From the NCBI GenBank assembly GCA_963931865.1, contig OZ007511.1, positions 4,668,626-4,732,625 of the forward strand: a stretch of DNA of 64,000 bases, given 5' to 3'. Under the pieces are notes generated by a model. That model saw nothing but the letters and a program-made list of their open reading frames with translations, was not told the origin of the DNA and made no database searches. The position numbers and the translations under genes are program-made. This DNA is from Axinella damicornis (Eukaryota > Porifera > Demospongiae > Axinellida > Axinellidae). Below are positions 10,942 to 21,032 of this stretch, piece by piece (positions within the stretch are counted from its first letter, which is position 1; each line of letters starts with the position of its first letter).

Positions 10942-11194
10942 TCTCTAGTAATCTCTTGGTAATCTCTAGTAATCTTTAGTAATCTTCATTTAGTAATCTT
11001 CATTTGTATGCCAAAGGATGCCAGCTGGGCCTTCTCACACCGGGATTTCATGCAAGATTAAGGGGTTGGCAACCATTACTAGGAATACACTACACTTGGG
11101 GTTGGCAACCTTGTCCCTCCCATTACTAGGAATACGTATCCACATCATGTCTCGCGTGCACACCACGTGCATACCCTAACCACGTGCTTACGAG

Positions 11195-11324
11195 TAAAAG
11201 TTTGCTTTTTCATTCTTATTTTTGTTGATTACGTCATGCTCACATGAGGAAAAATACCAGGCTCTCCCCGCTTTTCTGTACTGCAAGTGACGAAAAGCTG
11301 GGCAGGGACCTTGGAATGAGGCTA
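11195..11324. mobile_element. Right-half fragment of a type B TAG element
   Basis: Carries TTACGTCATGCTCACATGAG, CCAGGCTCTCCCCGC and a GGAATGAGGCTA end, as in the right third of other type B copies. The left end is missing. Confidence 0.6.
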
Positions 11325-11514
11325 AGTGTATGAGCTTTAGCCTTCATTCCTCTTCTCATCCCCAGGACCTAGTGTAACAGTGGCGCTGTACAGTGATACC
11401 ATCCTGGACGTGGAGCAGCCTAGCCAGCCATCGGTGAACAGTTGGAGAGGCCTGTATCCGACCTTAAGTGGACCAATGAAGATTGGGGAGGAGAGGTGAA
11501 GTATATGTGGGTGT

Positions 11515-11539
11515 GGGGGGGGGGGGGGGGGGGGGGGGG
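11515..11539. repeat. Poly-G run of 25
   Basis: 25 uninterrupted G residues. Length may be affected by assembly or sequencing error. Confidence 0.9.
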
Positions 11540-11744
11540 TGAACTTGTTTGGGTGTCCATTTCGATGAGCGGCATGTGCCCCTAATTCAATGTGATATCT
11601 GGCAGTAAACAAAGAAATTCTGCCCTGCATGTTCTATCCACAGAGTTGGTGTGTTGTCCATGTTGCATGCATGGCAAATATACGATGTACATGTTTACCT
11701 GTACACATACCATTCGTGTTCCATGAGTGTACATATCGTGTCCA

Positions 11745-11985
11745 ACTTCCTCCAATTTTCTTCCCATCTCCCTTTCCACCTTCCTCCCATTCCCCTTCCT
11801 CCCATTCCCCTTCCTCCCATCCCCTCCCCCCTTCCTCCCATCTCCCCTTCCGCCTTCCTCCCATCTCCCCTTCCGCCTTCCTCCCATCTCCACTTCCTCC
11901 TTCCTCCCATCTTCCCTTCCCCTTCCTTCCATCTCCCCCTTCCTCCCGTCGTATCTCGTCCCCTTCCACCTTCCTAGGTAATCAC
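11745..11985. repeat. Polypyrimidine minisatellite (TTCCTCCCAT units)
   Basis: Nearly pure C/T on the plus strand, built from CTTCCTCCCATCTCCCCTTC-like units of variable length. Frames through it give proline/serine-rich or glycine/arginine-rich artefacts. Such mirror-like tracts can form triplex DNA (general knowledge, untested here). Confidence 0.85.
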
Positions 11986-12607
11986 TTTGACTTCATTCTC
12001 AAGCTCATCTTTAATGTCAGAAGAAAGATGGGAGGTCTCCCTCGCACAAAGGCTTTTCAAGGTACAATAGCGTTTGAGGCAGCCCATTCATTTTTCAACT
12101 TCCCCAGAAAGATTTTGCCAATTGAAGCCCTGGAATGTAGTAAATGTCAATCCTCACAGCCCTCAAATAATACCACTAAAGTAGGGTTCCGCTGATACTG
12201 GTGTCGGTATCGGTCCCAATACCAGTCGGTACTGAGGTATCTGGTCCCGGCTGTTGAACCCTGTGGCATGGCCATAGTACAAGAATCTGACTGAGCACAT
12301 GCTCCAGCTTACTACACACACATTCATGTAGTCCCCACCACGAAAGAAAAATTGAACAACGTTGGTCACTGTGGGAGGTTCATTTTCCATAACTCTTTTT
12401 TGGTTAGGAGGTTTAGCTTGAAACTTTGTATTGTGTATGTACACTTTGAACTTCACCTTTTAGTAGACAAAGTGTGAAAGGTCTCCCCAGGCAATAGATA
12501 AGTGGACCTCCCTGTTATTGCTAGTACAGCCATATATGTTTACACTGTGGTTTGAGAACTTTCCAGGGTAAGAGTGTACCTTGGTGTGATTTCAAGTGAG
12601 TATGATC
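11986..12607. other. Intergenic, no gene supported
   Basis: A short frame near 11986-12195 has no recognisable domain. The GGTACTGAGGTATCTGG area near 12180-12240 is internally repetitive. Confidence 0.35.
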
Positions 12608-13003
12608 TAGCCTCGTTCCCAGTCCCACACCTAGCTTTTCGTCGCTTGCAGTACAGTAAAGCGGGGAGGGCCTGGTACATTTCCTCACGTGAGTGACGTC
12701 AAGGGTAGAAAGGGGTAGAAAGACCGGAAGTTTAACGTGGGTGTAGTGTGTCTCAGAACAGCAAGAAGAATGAAGGTACCAGGTAACACGCCACACGTAT
12801 ATAGCTAGCGGGGGGCGACTGTCGTACTCACCGAGCGTTGAAAGCGTAGGTAGTTGAATAACACACAAAACATAGCGTCCTCGTTCTGAAATTTTGCCAT
12901 TTGTCGATTACGTCATGCTCACGTGAGGAAATGTACCAGGCCCTCCCCGCTTTACCGTACAGCAAGTGACGAAAAGCTGGGCGTGGGACTGGGAACGAGG
13001 CTA
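12608..13003. mobile_element. TAG-family MITE, type B, with 9-bp target duplication
   Basis: 396 bp with long terminal inverted repeats (CCTCGTTCCCAGTCCCACAC then AGCTTTTCGTCGCTTGCAG at the left, the complement at the right). AGTATGATC flanks both sides (12599-12607 and 13004-13012). The interior, with ACCGGAAG, AGGTACCAGG and GTAGTTGAATA, defines type B. No coding capacity. Confidence 0.9.
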
Positions 13004-13245
13004 AGTATGATCAGGATAGAAACTAAAAGAGACTGAAAACACTATTTGAAAAATCAGTGATCACTGTTTTTCACGAAACTGTACCACCTTCATACTAGGA
13101 ATCCCCCCTGTGGAAAGTTCACAGTGTAAACAATACTAATATGTATGGCTGCCCTAGCAATAATGGGCAGGTCCAGTAGCTGAGGGGACCTTTCACATCA
13201 TGAAGCTGAAATCTCACATTGCCAAATGACAACATGGTAATTAGC

Positions 13246-13711
13246 TAGCCTCGTTCCCAGGCCTACCCCGTTTTTTCTGTTCTTCGGTTTCCGGAAGGGC
13301 GACGAAAAACGGGGAAGGGCGGCGAAAAACGGGGAAGGCCTGGTACGATTCATCACATGCTTTATGTCAAATGGACGTGGGGGGGGGGGGGGGGGGGGGG
13401 GGGTGGCCCAACCGCAAATAAGTTTAAAAACCGCCGACGAAGTTGTGTAGATCGTCTGAGAGTCTCGACTAGCTGCGGAGCGTTCGAACCGAGCCGACTG
13501 GATGATGAACAGCCTTCAGGGGCCTTCAGGACCTGCTGAAACGACTACGGGCCCCGCCCCCCCCTACGTCCACCCTTGCGTCCACCTGACGTCACTCACG
13601 TGATGAATCGTACCAGGCCTTCCGCGTTTTTCGCCGCCCTTCCGCATCCGTGTATTATTGTCAACGGAAACTGAAGAACAGAAAAACGGGGTAGGCCTGG
13701 GAACGAGGCTA
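13246..13711. mobile_element. TAG-family MITE, type A, with 9-bp target duplication
   Basis: Second good type A copy, sharing ends and interior with 8205-8657. GTAATTAGC flanks both sides (13237-13245 and 13712-13720). It differs by a 25-base G-run at 13379-13403 where the other copy has seven G, and by a local duplication of the GGAAGGGCGGCGAAAAACGG block in the left inverted repeat. Confidence 0.9.
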
Positions 13712-13723
13712 GTAATTAGCCCT

Positions 13724-14211
13724 TTAAGACCTAATGTTGCATATCTGCAAGGTGAGACTTTCAGCTTCATGATGTCACATCCGGCAATGTCTTTGGGAGA
13801 TAGGTTCTGCGACAGCAGAAAGGGCGGGACAGGGGGAGGTGGATGGGTGCGCCCAAAGGGTGCAAACAGCATGGCCGTGTCTGGGCTCCGCGGTAGAAAG
13901 GTCTTGGTCGGCACTGGGAGGGCCGTTTTTGGCATAAATGGACTTAAGAAAGTAGCTGTCTTGCCTTGTAGGGCCTCCGTTTCCAGTGTTCATCGTTTTT
14001 TAGCTACGGCAGGTTGGCATTTCTTGGGAGGCTTGATTGCAAGTTCGTTAATTGGTGGGTGTGGTTAAGTCACGTATATGCTGAGTATAGCTGAAGTTAC
14101 CTGTGTGAGCAGTTTCGAGCCCAGCAACGCCAGGGAACAGAAATTAGGGTATACGTTTAAGTGTTCTGTAGACTGAAAATGACCTAGAGAAAGAAACTTG
14201 GGCCCTAAAGA
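13724..14211 (+). repeat. Interspersed repeat family F, full-length-like copy
   Basis: A ~490-bp unit running from CCCTTTAAGACC through GATGTCACATCCGGCAATG, GGTGGGTGTGGTTAAGTCAC and CTGAAAATGACCTAGAG to GGGCCCTAAAG. It is repeated inverted at 14838-15350 and in part at 14341-14850, 3872-4075 and 16730-16835. Frames in it are not conserved between copies, so it is treated as non-coding. Confidence 0.75.
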
Positions 14212-14340
14212 TTATTAACTTAAAGAGGTAATGGGAGAGCAATTCACTTCAGGGGGTCTGATAGGCAGTTTTAAAAATCCATAGTTCTTTTCAGTTATGA
14301 GTTTTTGCTTGAAACTTTGTATGATGTACGTATGTACGTT

Positions 14341-14850
14341 GAACTTTCACAATGTCCTTGGGAGATAGGTTCTGCATGAGCAGAAAGGGTGGGACAGGAG
14401 GAGTTGGGTGGGTGCAAACAGGCCGTGTTTGGACTCCACGGTAGAAAGGTCTTGGTCAGCATTGCAGGGAGTGCCATTTCCGTCATTTTTGGCATAAATG
14501 GACTTAGAAACAAGCTGTCTTGCCTTGTAGGGCCTCCATTTCTAGTGTTCATGTCCCGTTTTCAGCTACGACAGGTTGGCATTTCCGGGAGACTTGATTG
14601 CAAGTTTGTTAATTTGTGGGTGGGGTTAACCCTTTACCAACCAATGACTGCAAAACCCATACTAAGACTTTCAGCTTCATGATGTCACACCCAGCAATGT
14701 CCCTGGGACTTAGGTTCTGTGTGAGTGCACCTGAAGGGTGCAAACAGCATGGCTGCCTCAGGGCTGGCCATGAATAGGTCTGGGCTAAGCCATGAATAGC
14801 TCTTGGTTGGAGCCTGGTGGGCCATTTCTCTTGTTTTAACTCTTTAGGGC
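14341..14850 (+). repeat. Two partial family F copies in tandem
   Basis: One partial copy covers ~14341-14632 (CAATGTCCTTGGGAGATAGG to GGTGGGGTTAA). A shorter second copy covers ~14633-14840 (starting ACCCTTTACCAACC and again containing TTTCAGCTTCATGATGTCAC). Both have internal deletions relative to 13724-14211. Confidence 0.65.
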
Positions 14851-15350
14851 CCAAATTTCTTTCTCTAGGTCATTTTCAGTCTATAGAACACTTAAACATA
14901 CCCTAATTTCTGTTCCCTGGCATTGCTGGGCTCGAAGCTGCTCACACAGGTAATTTCAGCTATACTCAGCATATACGTGACTTAACCACACCCACCAATT
15001 AACGAGCTTGCAATCAAGCCTCCCGAGAAATGCCAACCTGCCGTAGCTGAAAAACGGGCGATGTATGCTGGAAATGGAGGCCCTACAAGGCAAGACAGCT
15101 ACTTTCTAAGTCCATTTATGCCAAAAACGGCGGATATGGCCCTCCCAGTGCCGACCAAGACCTTTCTATCGCGGAGCCCAGACACGGCCATGCTGTTTGC
15201 ACCCTTCGGGTGCACCCACCCACCTCCCCCTGCCCCGCCCTTTCTGCTGGCGCAGAGCCTATCTCCCAAGGACATTGCCGGAAGTCACATGATGAAGCTG
15301 AAAGTATTATGACGACATTTGGCGCTATGGGCCCTAAAGGGTTAAGCATA
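14838..15350 (-). repeat. Family F copy in inverted orientation
   Basis: It is the reverse complement of 13724-14211 over nearly its full length, starting AACTCTTTAGGGCCC and ending GGGCCCTAAAGGGTTAA, so the 13.7-15.35 kb interval is a large imperfect inverted repeat. Confidence 0.75.
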
Positions 15351-15491
15351 AATGGGCCTAGAAATCAGTAGTCTCACCTTGTAGAGCCTCAAGTACCAGA
15401 CTGATTTTTCTGCTAGAGTGAGTTACCATTGTGTGAGCATCTTTATCACATTCTCATTAGCGAGTGGGTGTGGTCAGAAGCTTATGTAGGG

Positions 15492-15571
15492 TAGCCTCGT
15501 TCCCAGGCTCCTCCCCAGCTTTTTGTCGCATACTGTACGAAAAGCTGGGGAGGAGCCTGGGAACGAACCTC
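15492..15571. mobile_element. 80-bp TAG-family foldback
   Basis: TAGCCTCGTTCCCAGGCTCC, then CCAGCTTTTTGTCGCA, then the inverse ending CCTGGGAACGAACC. Essentially only the type B terminal repeats remain. Confidence 0.7.
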
Positions 15572-15861
15572 TGTCCAACTCTACCCTGACTGTACCTCCA
15601 TGACGGGTCTCATTATGTAGGTCGTGAATATCATTAGCAGCCTATTTACTACCATATGGCTGGGAAATTTGGTGGGGAATTTAATTTGGAAGTTTGGTGG
15701 ATTATGAATCCACCGCCAAATTAATTTCCGCCAATGAATTATTTTTGTCATGATGTCATTGCTGTCGTGCACGTGGGCTCGTAGCGATGCTCTCGTGCAC
15801 ACACCTCTGTATGTCTCTGATCTGCCAGAAATTGCGAGCAAGCAGCTGATATCTTCCTGGG

Positions 15862-16238
15862 TAGTCCCGGAACCAGACTCCCAACCCAAAGGGGAAGGGG
15901 GAGTCTGGTACAGTTGCAACATGGCAATTTGCAGTTTTTGGTGACATGAATCAGATTGCTATGTAATTGGCGTGTCACCGGTGGCTGAGTGTGGAGACAG
16001 TGAGTTGATAGTAACTCAATTATTCGGCTAGCACCACCCATCACCTTTAATTGGCACTTAGGAATCCTCTTGCAAGCTGTAACCCATAATGGCTCTTATA
16101 ACGGCTTTCTGTATGCCAGACTCTCCCTCCCCCTTTGGGCATGGGAGTCTGTAGTCTCTGCCCCAGACCCAAACCAACCCCAGCGCGGATGGTGGTTTGG
16201 GTCTGGGACCAAGACTAGGGAGTCTGGTTCTGAGACTA
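15862..16238. mobile_element. TAG-family MITE, type D, carrying a nested element
   Basis: Ends are TAGTCCCGGAACCAGACTCC and its near complement ending CTGGTTCTGAGACTA. Flanks CTTCCTGGG and TTTCCTGGG (15853-15861 and 16239-16247) agree at 8 of 9 bases. The interior shares GGAGTCTGGTACAGTTGC and CAATTTGCAG with the copy at 18698-19050. A smaller element at 16152-16217 is inserted in its right arm. Confidence 0.8.
16152..16217. mobile_element. 66-bp element nested in type D MITE, perfect 9-bp duplication
   Basis: TAGTCTCTGCCCCAGACCC, a short GC-rich middle, then GGGTCTGGGACCAAGACTA. GGGAGTCTG flanks both sides exactly (16143-16151 and 16218-16226), so it inserted after the host MITE. Confidence 0.85.
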
Positions 16239-17460
16239 TTTCCTGGGATGATGGTGCTCCTTCGCATCACTGTTACTGTGTATGGGTCCTATTCGTACGT
16301 ACTCGCATCCCAGACGTTTTGTAGACATTGTACGTCGAACACAGCTCTCCACCGCAAACTCTGACTCCATTGTAGCCTACCGACACAATTCACATGTAAA
16401 CTGCTAGTAAGTACCGATCGCTCCACAGCTGTGCAGCCTTGTGGTTAGTATGATGTTATTCTCGATCTCCAAAATTTTAATCCACCAAATGCAATTCACA
16501 GCTTTTAGAGCTAATCCACCAAATTTATTTCTTGTCAAATTTTCCGGCTATACGGTATTCAGTTTGTTGGAGGGTGTGACTGTATGCAGTTGGAGGGTGT
16601 ACCCTGTGAAGCCAACTGTAGCTAACTTTGGTTGTATGCTGACACTTGACATGGTTTGACCCAAATGGCTGCCAGAATCGTCATGAATATCGCTCCGTTT
16701 TAAATTTATTTTGCCTCCCCATTAAATTACGTATATACTTACAATGGCTGAAAGTACCTGTGGGAGCAGTTTGGAGGCAACACCAGGGAAGAGAAATTAA
16801 GTGTTCTAGAGACTGAAAAACACCTGGAGCTTAGACCATAGAAGCAGTATCAAAGCCCTGGTACAAGTATGTGGTCAGTCATGAATACTTTAACCAGTGA
16901 GGTCATGTCTGACATCCTTATATGGGGGGTTCACCATTGGAAAGCTTGATCAAGTGGGCAGGGGGCAGCATAGTCTATGAGCTAGACCAATTCTCTCGCT
17001 TTCCGGAAGTTGGGGCGGGGCGGAGGGAAAAGCGAGAGAGGATCTAGCAGATGTTATTAGTATGCATGAAGTGCTGACGTAGAACTACTTAGCAGTCACT
17101 TAACCTGCACCACAGTATCGCCATGTACTAGAAATTGATCGTAGTGCAGTGCAGTGAGGATAGGAGCCCATGGTGTAGTGAAGATGGCTGTTGTTTGTGC
17201 GCTACGTATGTAAAGATTGTAATCTGCCCAAAGAGCACTATCGATTACGGGAGGGGTACAGAAAGGAGGTGGGCCAACGGAGTTGTATCGCCATCTGAGA
17301 ACAGTCTGTCCCGCCCCCGAGAATTGGTCTGGCTCGATAGACTAGGGGCAGCATGATGAAGTTATGGATGGAAACAAAATCTAGTATATTGCGAACAGTT
17401 CTGTGTGACTAGGTTGAGTTTGTTTAGTTCACTAGTCAAAAATATCTGATTCAAAAAACA
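16239..17460. other. Intergenic with a family F fragment
   Basis: A family F fragment with CTGAAAGTACCTGTGGGAGC lies at ~16730-16835. Otherwise no feature was supported; short frames lack recognisable domains. Confidence 0.4.
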
Positions 17461-17494
17461 GACGTTTCGGTAGCTATACAGCTACCATCATCAA
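17461..17494 (-). ncRNA. Hammerhead-ribozyme-like core motif
   Basis: On the minus strand, TTGATGA is followed by a perfect 7-bp hairpin (GGTAGCT, loop GTAT, AGCTACC) and then GAAACGTC. This is the order of the hammerhead core (CUGANGA, stem II, GAAA). There is one extra base before the stem, and a clear stem I/III with a cleavage site was not established. Such cores are known at the ends of Penelope-like elements and retrozymes in animals. Activity is not implied. Confidence 0.4.
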
Positions 17495-17787
17495 TGCATA
17501 AAACAATAAAATTAATTACCCAAGGGCAAGCTTAAGCTAAAAATGGCGGGAAAAAGGTATTGCTCCCTTAATCAATTATACTCTAAATTTAATGGAATGC
17601 AATTATCCCTGAACGCGGAAACACTTAACCTTACGTGATGGGTATCTTTATACAGGCTATTACTGTGTTCTATAAGCTTCTGAGAAGTCAGAGTTCTACA
17701 GATTGAACAAGGGATAGAGAAAAGCTCTGCGCTGTAATATAAACTTACGTATGACTGTTCTTCAGAAGCATTGCGGTACAGCTTATG

Positions 17788-17867
17788 CAGAAAGCTTACC
17801 ACTACTTGCTGTGTGTGCCATCTTTGGCAGAAAGCTTACCACTACTTGCTGTGTGTGCCATCTTTGG
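17788..17867. repeat. Perfect 40-bp tandem duplication
   Basis: Two adjacent identical copies starting GCAGAAAGCTTACCACTACT. Confidence 0.9.
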
Positions 17868-18697
17868 CTTTCCCATTGACAGCAAGATGCAGCCCTAGAA
17901 CTGTCTTGATCTGTTGTACCTCCAAGTAGTGTTGTGCTGCTGCTATATAGGCCTTGGCGAATTATGCTCGAGCATAATAGTAGGGTGGAAGCATAAGAGC
18001 ATATGCTGGCATATTGAAGAGTAGTACTTGAAGAGCATAATAATGGAAATTTCTGACTTTGTCAGTGCTTTTAGTTTGTGTATGCCAATGTCAACTTCGG
18101 TACAGGGCTAATTTTGGTGACTAACCACAAATTGCCCTGAGGCCTAGCTGCTATGTGGTCAATAGGTTGGTTTTGGCTTTTAGCCACACCAAGCTCTGCC
18201 CTTTGAGAGCCTCCAAAGGAAACCACTTAATTAGTAGGGGAGGCCCCAACCTAACCACAGACAGAACCTCGAGTAAAGCTATGGGTGGCATTTGAACAGT
18301 TGTCCCTTGCATTGTGGCAGCGTAACAGTCTTCATATGATCATTCTTGTGTGGCATTTGAGGAGCCTTCATGACGTTCATGTCATGCTGGTTGCTGGCGA
18401 TTTAATACGGACGTGTCTCATGACTTGAATTTAGTTAGGATTTGACTTTGCTGATCATTCTTTGTTAGTTTTTGGCTGATCTGCAATTGGTGGTGGACAG
18501 TCAACCCAATTGGCAAAGCACACTACTCCTGGGGTCCGGGCTGATATTCAATTTAGGAAAGCTGCTGGGTGGACCGGTACCTGTGAGAGTCGATCACTCT
18601 GGTCATTTTTGGATTTCCAGTAGCATTGCCCATGCAGTCTGGATGTTGGATCGTCTGTTCTGACCTTAAGCCTATACACTTGCAGCATGTGTGTGAC
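17868..18697. other. Intergenic, no gene supported
   Basis: Nothing beyond short chance frames was seen. Confidence 0.4.
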
Positions 18698-19050
18698 TAG
18701 TCTCGGAACCAGACTGCAATACCCAAAGGGGAGGGAGAGTCTGGTACAGTTGCTTACAGAATGCCATTATGGGCTACAGCTCCATGAGGATTCCTAAATT
18801 AAAGGTGATATGTGGCTCTCAAGGAGGTGCTAGATGAGTTACTATCAATTCACTGTCTCCACACTTAGCCACCTGTGACACCTCACAACCCAATTACATA
18901 GCAATCAGCCAATCTGTCATGCCACTGAAATTTCCACAAAATTTCCACACAAAATTTCCACACAAAATTTCCACAACTGCAAATTGCCATGTATGCAACT
19001 GTACCAGACTCCCCTTCCTCCTTTGGGTTGGGAGTCTGGTTCCGAGACTA
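18698..19050. mobile_element. TAG-family MITE, type D
   Basis: Ends are TAGTCTCGGAACCAGACT and AGTCTGGTTCCGAGACTA. The interior matches 15862-16238 without its nested insert. Inside, AAAATTTCCACAC repeats about four times near 18940-18980. The 9-bp flanks are only partly alike (GTGTGTGAC and GTGTGCATG). Confidence 0.8.
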
Positions 19051-19117
19051 GTGTGCATGACCTGCACTAGTGTGTGACCTGCACTAGTGTGTGACCTGCA
19101 CTAGTGTGTGACCTGCA
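19049..19117. repeat. 17-bp tandem repeat beside the MITE end
   Basis: CTAGTGTGTGACCTGCA repeats about four times directly after the type D element, so the element's flank has expanded. Confidence 0.8.
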
Positions 19118-19221
19118 TTGGATGGGCTGCATGACTACAGGACTTACAACACCTCTAATGGGGACTTACAAGCTTGTTTGGATAATATTATTTTGCCAGA
19201 CAAAACTATGTATGCACTTGT

Positions 19222-19263
19222 TAGCCTTGTTCCCAGGCTCCCCCCCCCCCCCCCCCCCCCCCC
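19222..19263. repeat. TAG-family left end joined to poly-C
   Basis: TAGCCTTGTTCCCAGGCT continues directly into a run of about 24 C (19240-19263). No matching right end was found. Confidence 0.6.
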
Positions 19264-19851
19264 TTGCACCATTGTGGCAATGAAAAATATGGACCCTGAT
19301 TTTTGTCCCTCAGCCGTGGCTGGAGGTAAACTCTGCAGATGGAGACAGAACTAAGCCAAAGCTAGCCACATTCACCGTACCGTTGAGCACATGAATTTAC
19401 CAGACGTGAACTGTTCAATGCATGCATACTACTTCTTGTACTGATTTTGCGCTGGGTTCACAGGCAGGTCTGGTGATCTGGTGATCAGAATGCACTCACT
19501 TCTGTAATGTGTTTGGCATCCCGGGTCAGCTTTAGGGAAGCACTGGTAGAGACTCGCATGCACCGTACGCTAACTACATCTGCTGAGAATACGAGTTCTT
19601 CTGCTGCCAAAATTTACATCCCAACATGCTCAATGACATAGCTATGGCCTCACACACATTTGTGTACTGAGTGATGTTCCCATGAGACTAATGCACATAT
19701 GTGAAGGGGCACAGGATGAGAGACCCAGACTGGAGTCTAACTGTGTAGAATGTGTGTAGATTTTACTAGCAGAAATTCAGTTTGGATATACTTGTGAAGA
19801 AGCCATGGTGCTTGTACTAGTGAGTACATAATGTGGTACATGCTGATCACA
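19264..19851. other. Intergenic, no gene supported
   Basis: Nothing recognisable was found. Confidence 0.35.
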
Positions 19852-20316
19852 TTACACTCCTGATAGGGGGAAAATTATCCCAGGCAACTAATTACCTCAC
19901 AGAAAGGTCTACAGAGATTCTGAAGATACCATTGCATTGCTTTGATGCAGTGACACAAACGCACAATAGTAGTGCTGAAACTCACCTCGGTGGTGGAGAT
20001 ACAAGCGGCCACCATTGCTCGAGCACTCTCTTCGACGTTTGTTGCCAGTACAGCTATTACGAAGGGCCCACAAAAGTTCTGACCGCACAGCCATGATCGC
20101 TGTTGTTCACGACACTTACGTGCCAAAACTCACTGTGCTGGTGAAGTTGGTGCGCTGTAATGATTTCTTGTCTTCCCTTTGGCCGCCATGGCTAGTGATC
20201 GACCGAGTGTGTAGCCATGTGGCATATATGTTAATTGGAACAAAGTGCATTACGTAGCTTGCGCTACAGCGAGGCTACCGGGGTTGCAACAGCTACCAGG
20301 AGTGTGGTTGCCCCTC
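19852..20316 (+). mobile_element. Repeat family G, copy 1
   Basis: Ends ACACTCCTGATAG and CTACCAGGAGTGTGGTTGCC are imperfect inverted repeats. The interior contains GCTGAAACTCACCTCGGTGG and GTTAATTGGAACAAAG, shared with 42445-43095 and, inverted, 29438-29819. It is probably a non-autonomous DNA element; frames are not conserved among copies. Confidence 0.65.
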
Positions 20317-20564
20317 ATAAGTAGAGTGGTTAAAACAGTTGTTCACAGCTATAGCTGACTCTTGTCTGTCTAGTAGCAAGTGAGTCTTTAAAAAGACTTG
20401 ATGTGTCTCGGCACGACTTGGTATCAGATAGAATCATGCAGAGGACATGGCGGCTGTTTTACCCTTATGACTGCAAAACCTGTTAGCCATGAGACTTTCA
20501 GCTTAAGTCAGCGTCAATATCCTTGGAGGTTCTGTGTGAGCAAGGGGTGGGTCAGGGAGAGGTG

Positions 20565-21023
20565 TAGCCTCGTTCCCAGGCCGTTTTAGGAGGGAGAAAC
20601 GGTCTGGCGACTTCCGCCAGTTCAAACTGTTACTTCCGCTGCCAGAGAGTTGGAAGTCCCAATCAGATTTCAGCTCGCTGTCACATGACTACAGTAAACC
20701 GAATTGCATCATGCGTTGAACCGTTGCAGTCACGCCCATTCATCACAATAGTTGATCGCTCGATCGCGCTAGTGTAGGTGCTCTGCACGACGACTTTTGT
20801 TTGTTCGTCTTCTGCTTGCCTTCGTCGCAGAACCTGCACAAACAGTTGCTTCCACGAGCAGGAAAGGACCATTCTCAGCCAGTGAAAATATCGGAAGTAT
20901 CACGTGGACTTCACTGATTGAGTGAGGTATGCAATAGCCGTGACGTTACGTCTGTAAACAGTTTGAACTGGCAGAAGTTGCCAGGCCATTTGTCCCTCCC
21001 AAAACGGCCTGAGAACGAGGCTA
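20565..21023. mobile_element. TAG-family MITE, type C, with near-perfect 9-bp duplication
   Basis: Begins TAGCCTCGTTCCCAGGCCG and ends CGGCCTGAGAACGAGGCTA. Flanks GGAGAGGTG and GGGGAGGTG (20556-20564 and 21024-21032) agree at 8 of 9. The interior matches 4284-4722, including TTCCACGAGCAGGAAAGGAC. It interrupts a decayed family F stretch, whose left part (GACTTTCAGCTTAAGTC) and right part (ACCCAAAGGGTG) lie on either side. Confidence 0.85.
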
Positions 21024-21032
21024 GGGGAGGTG

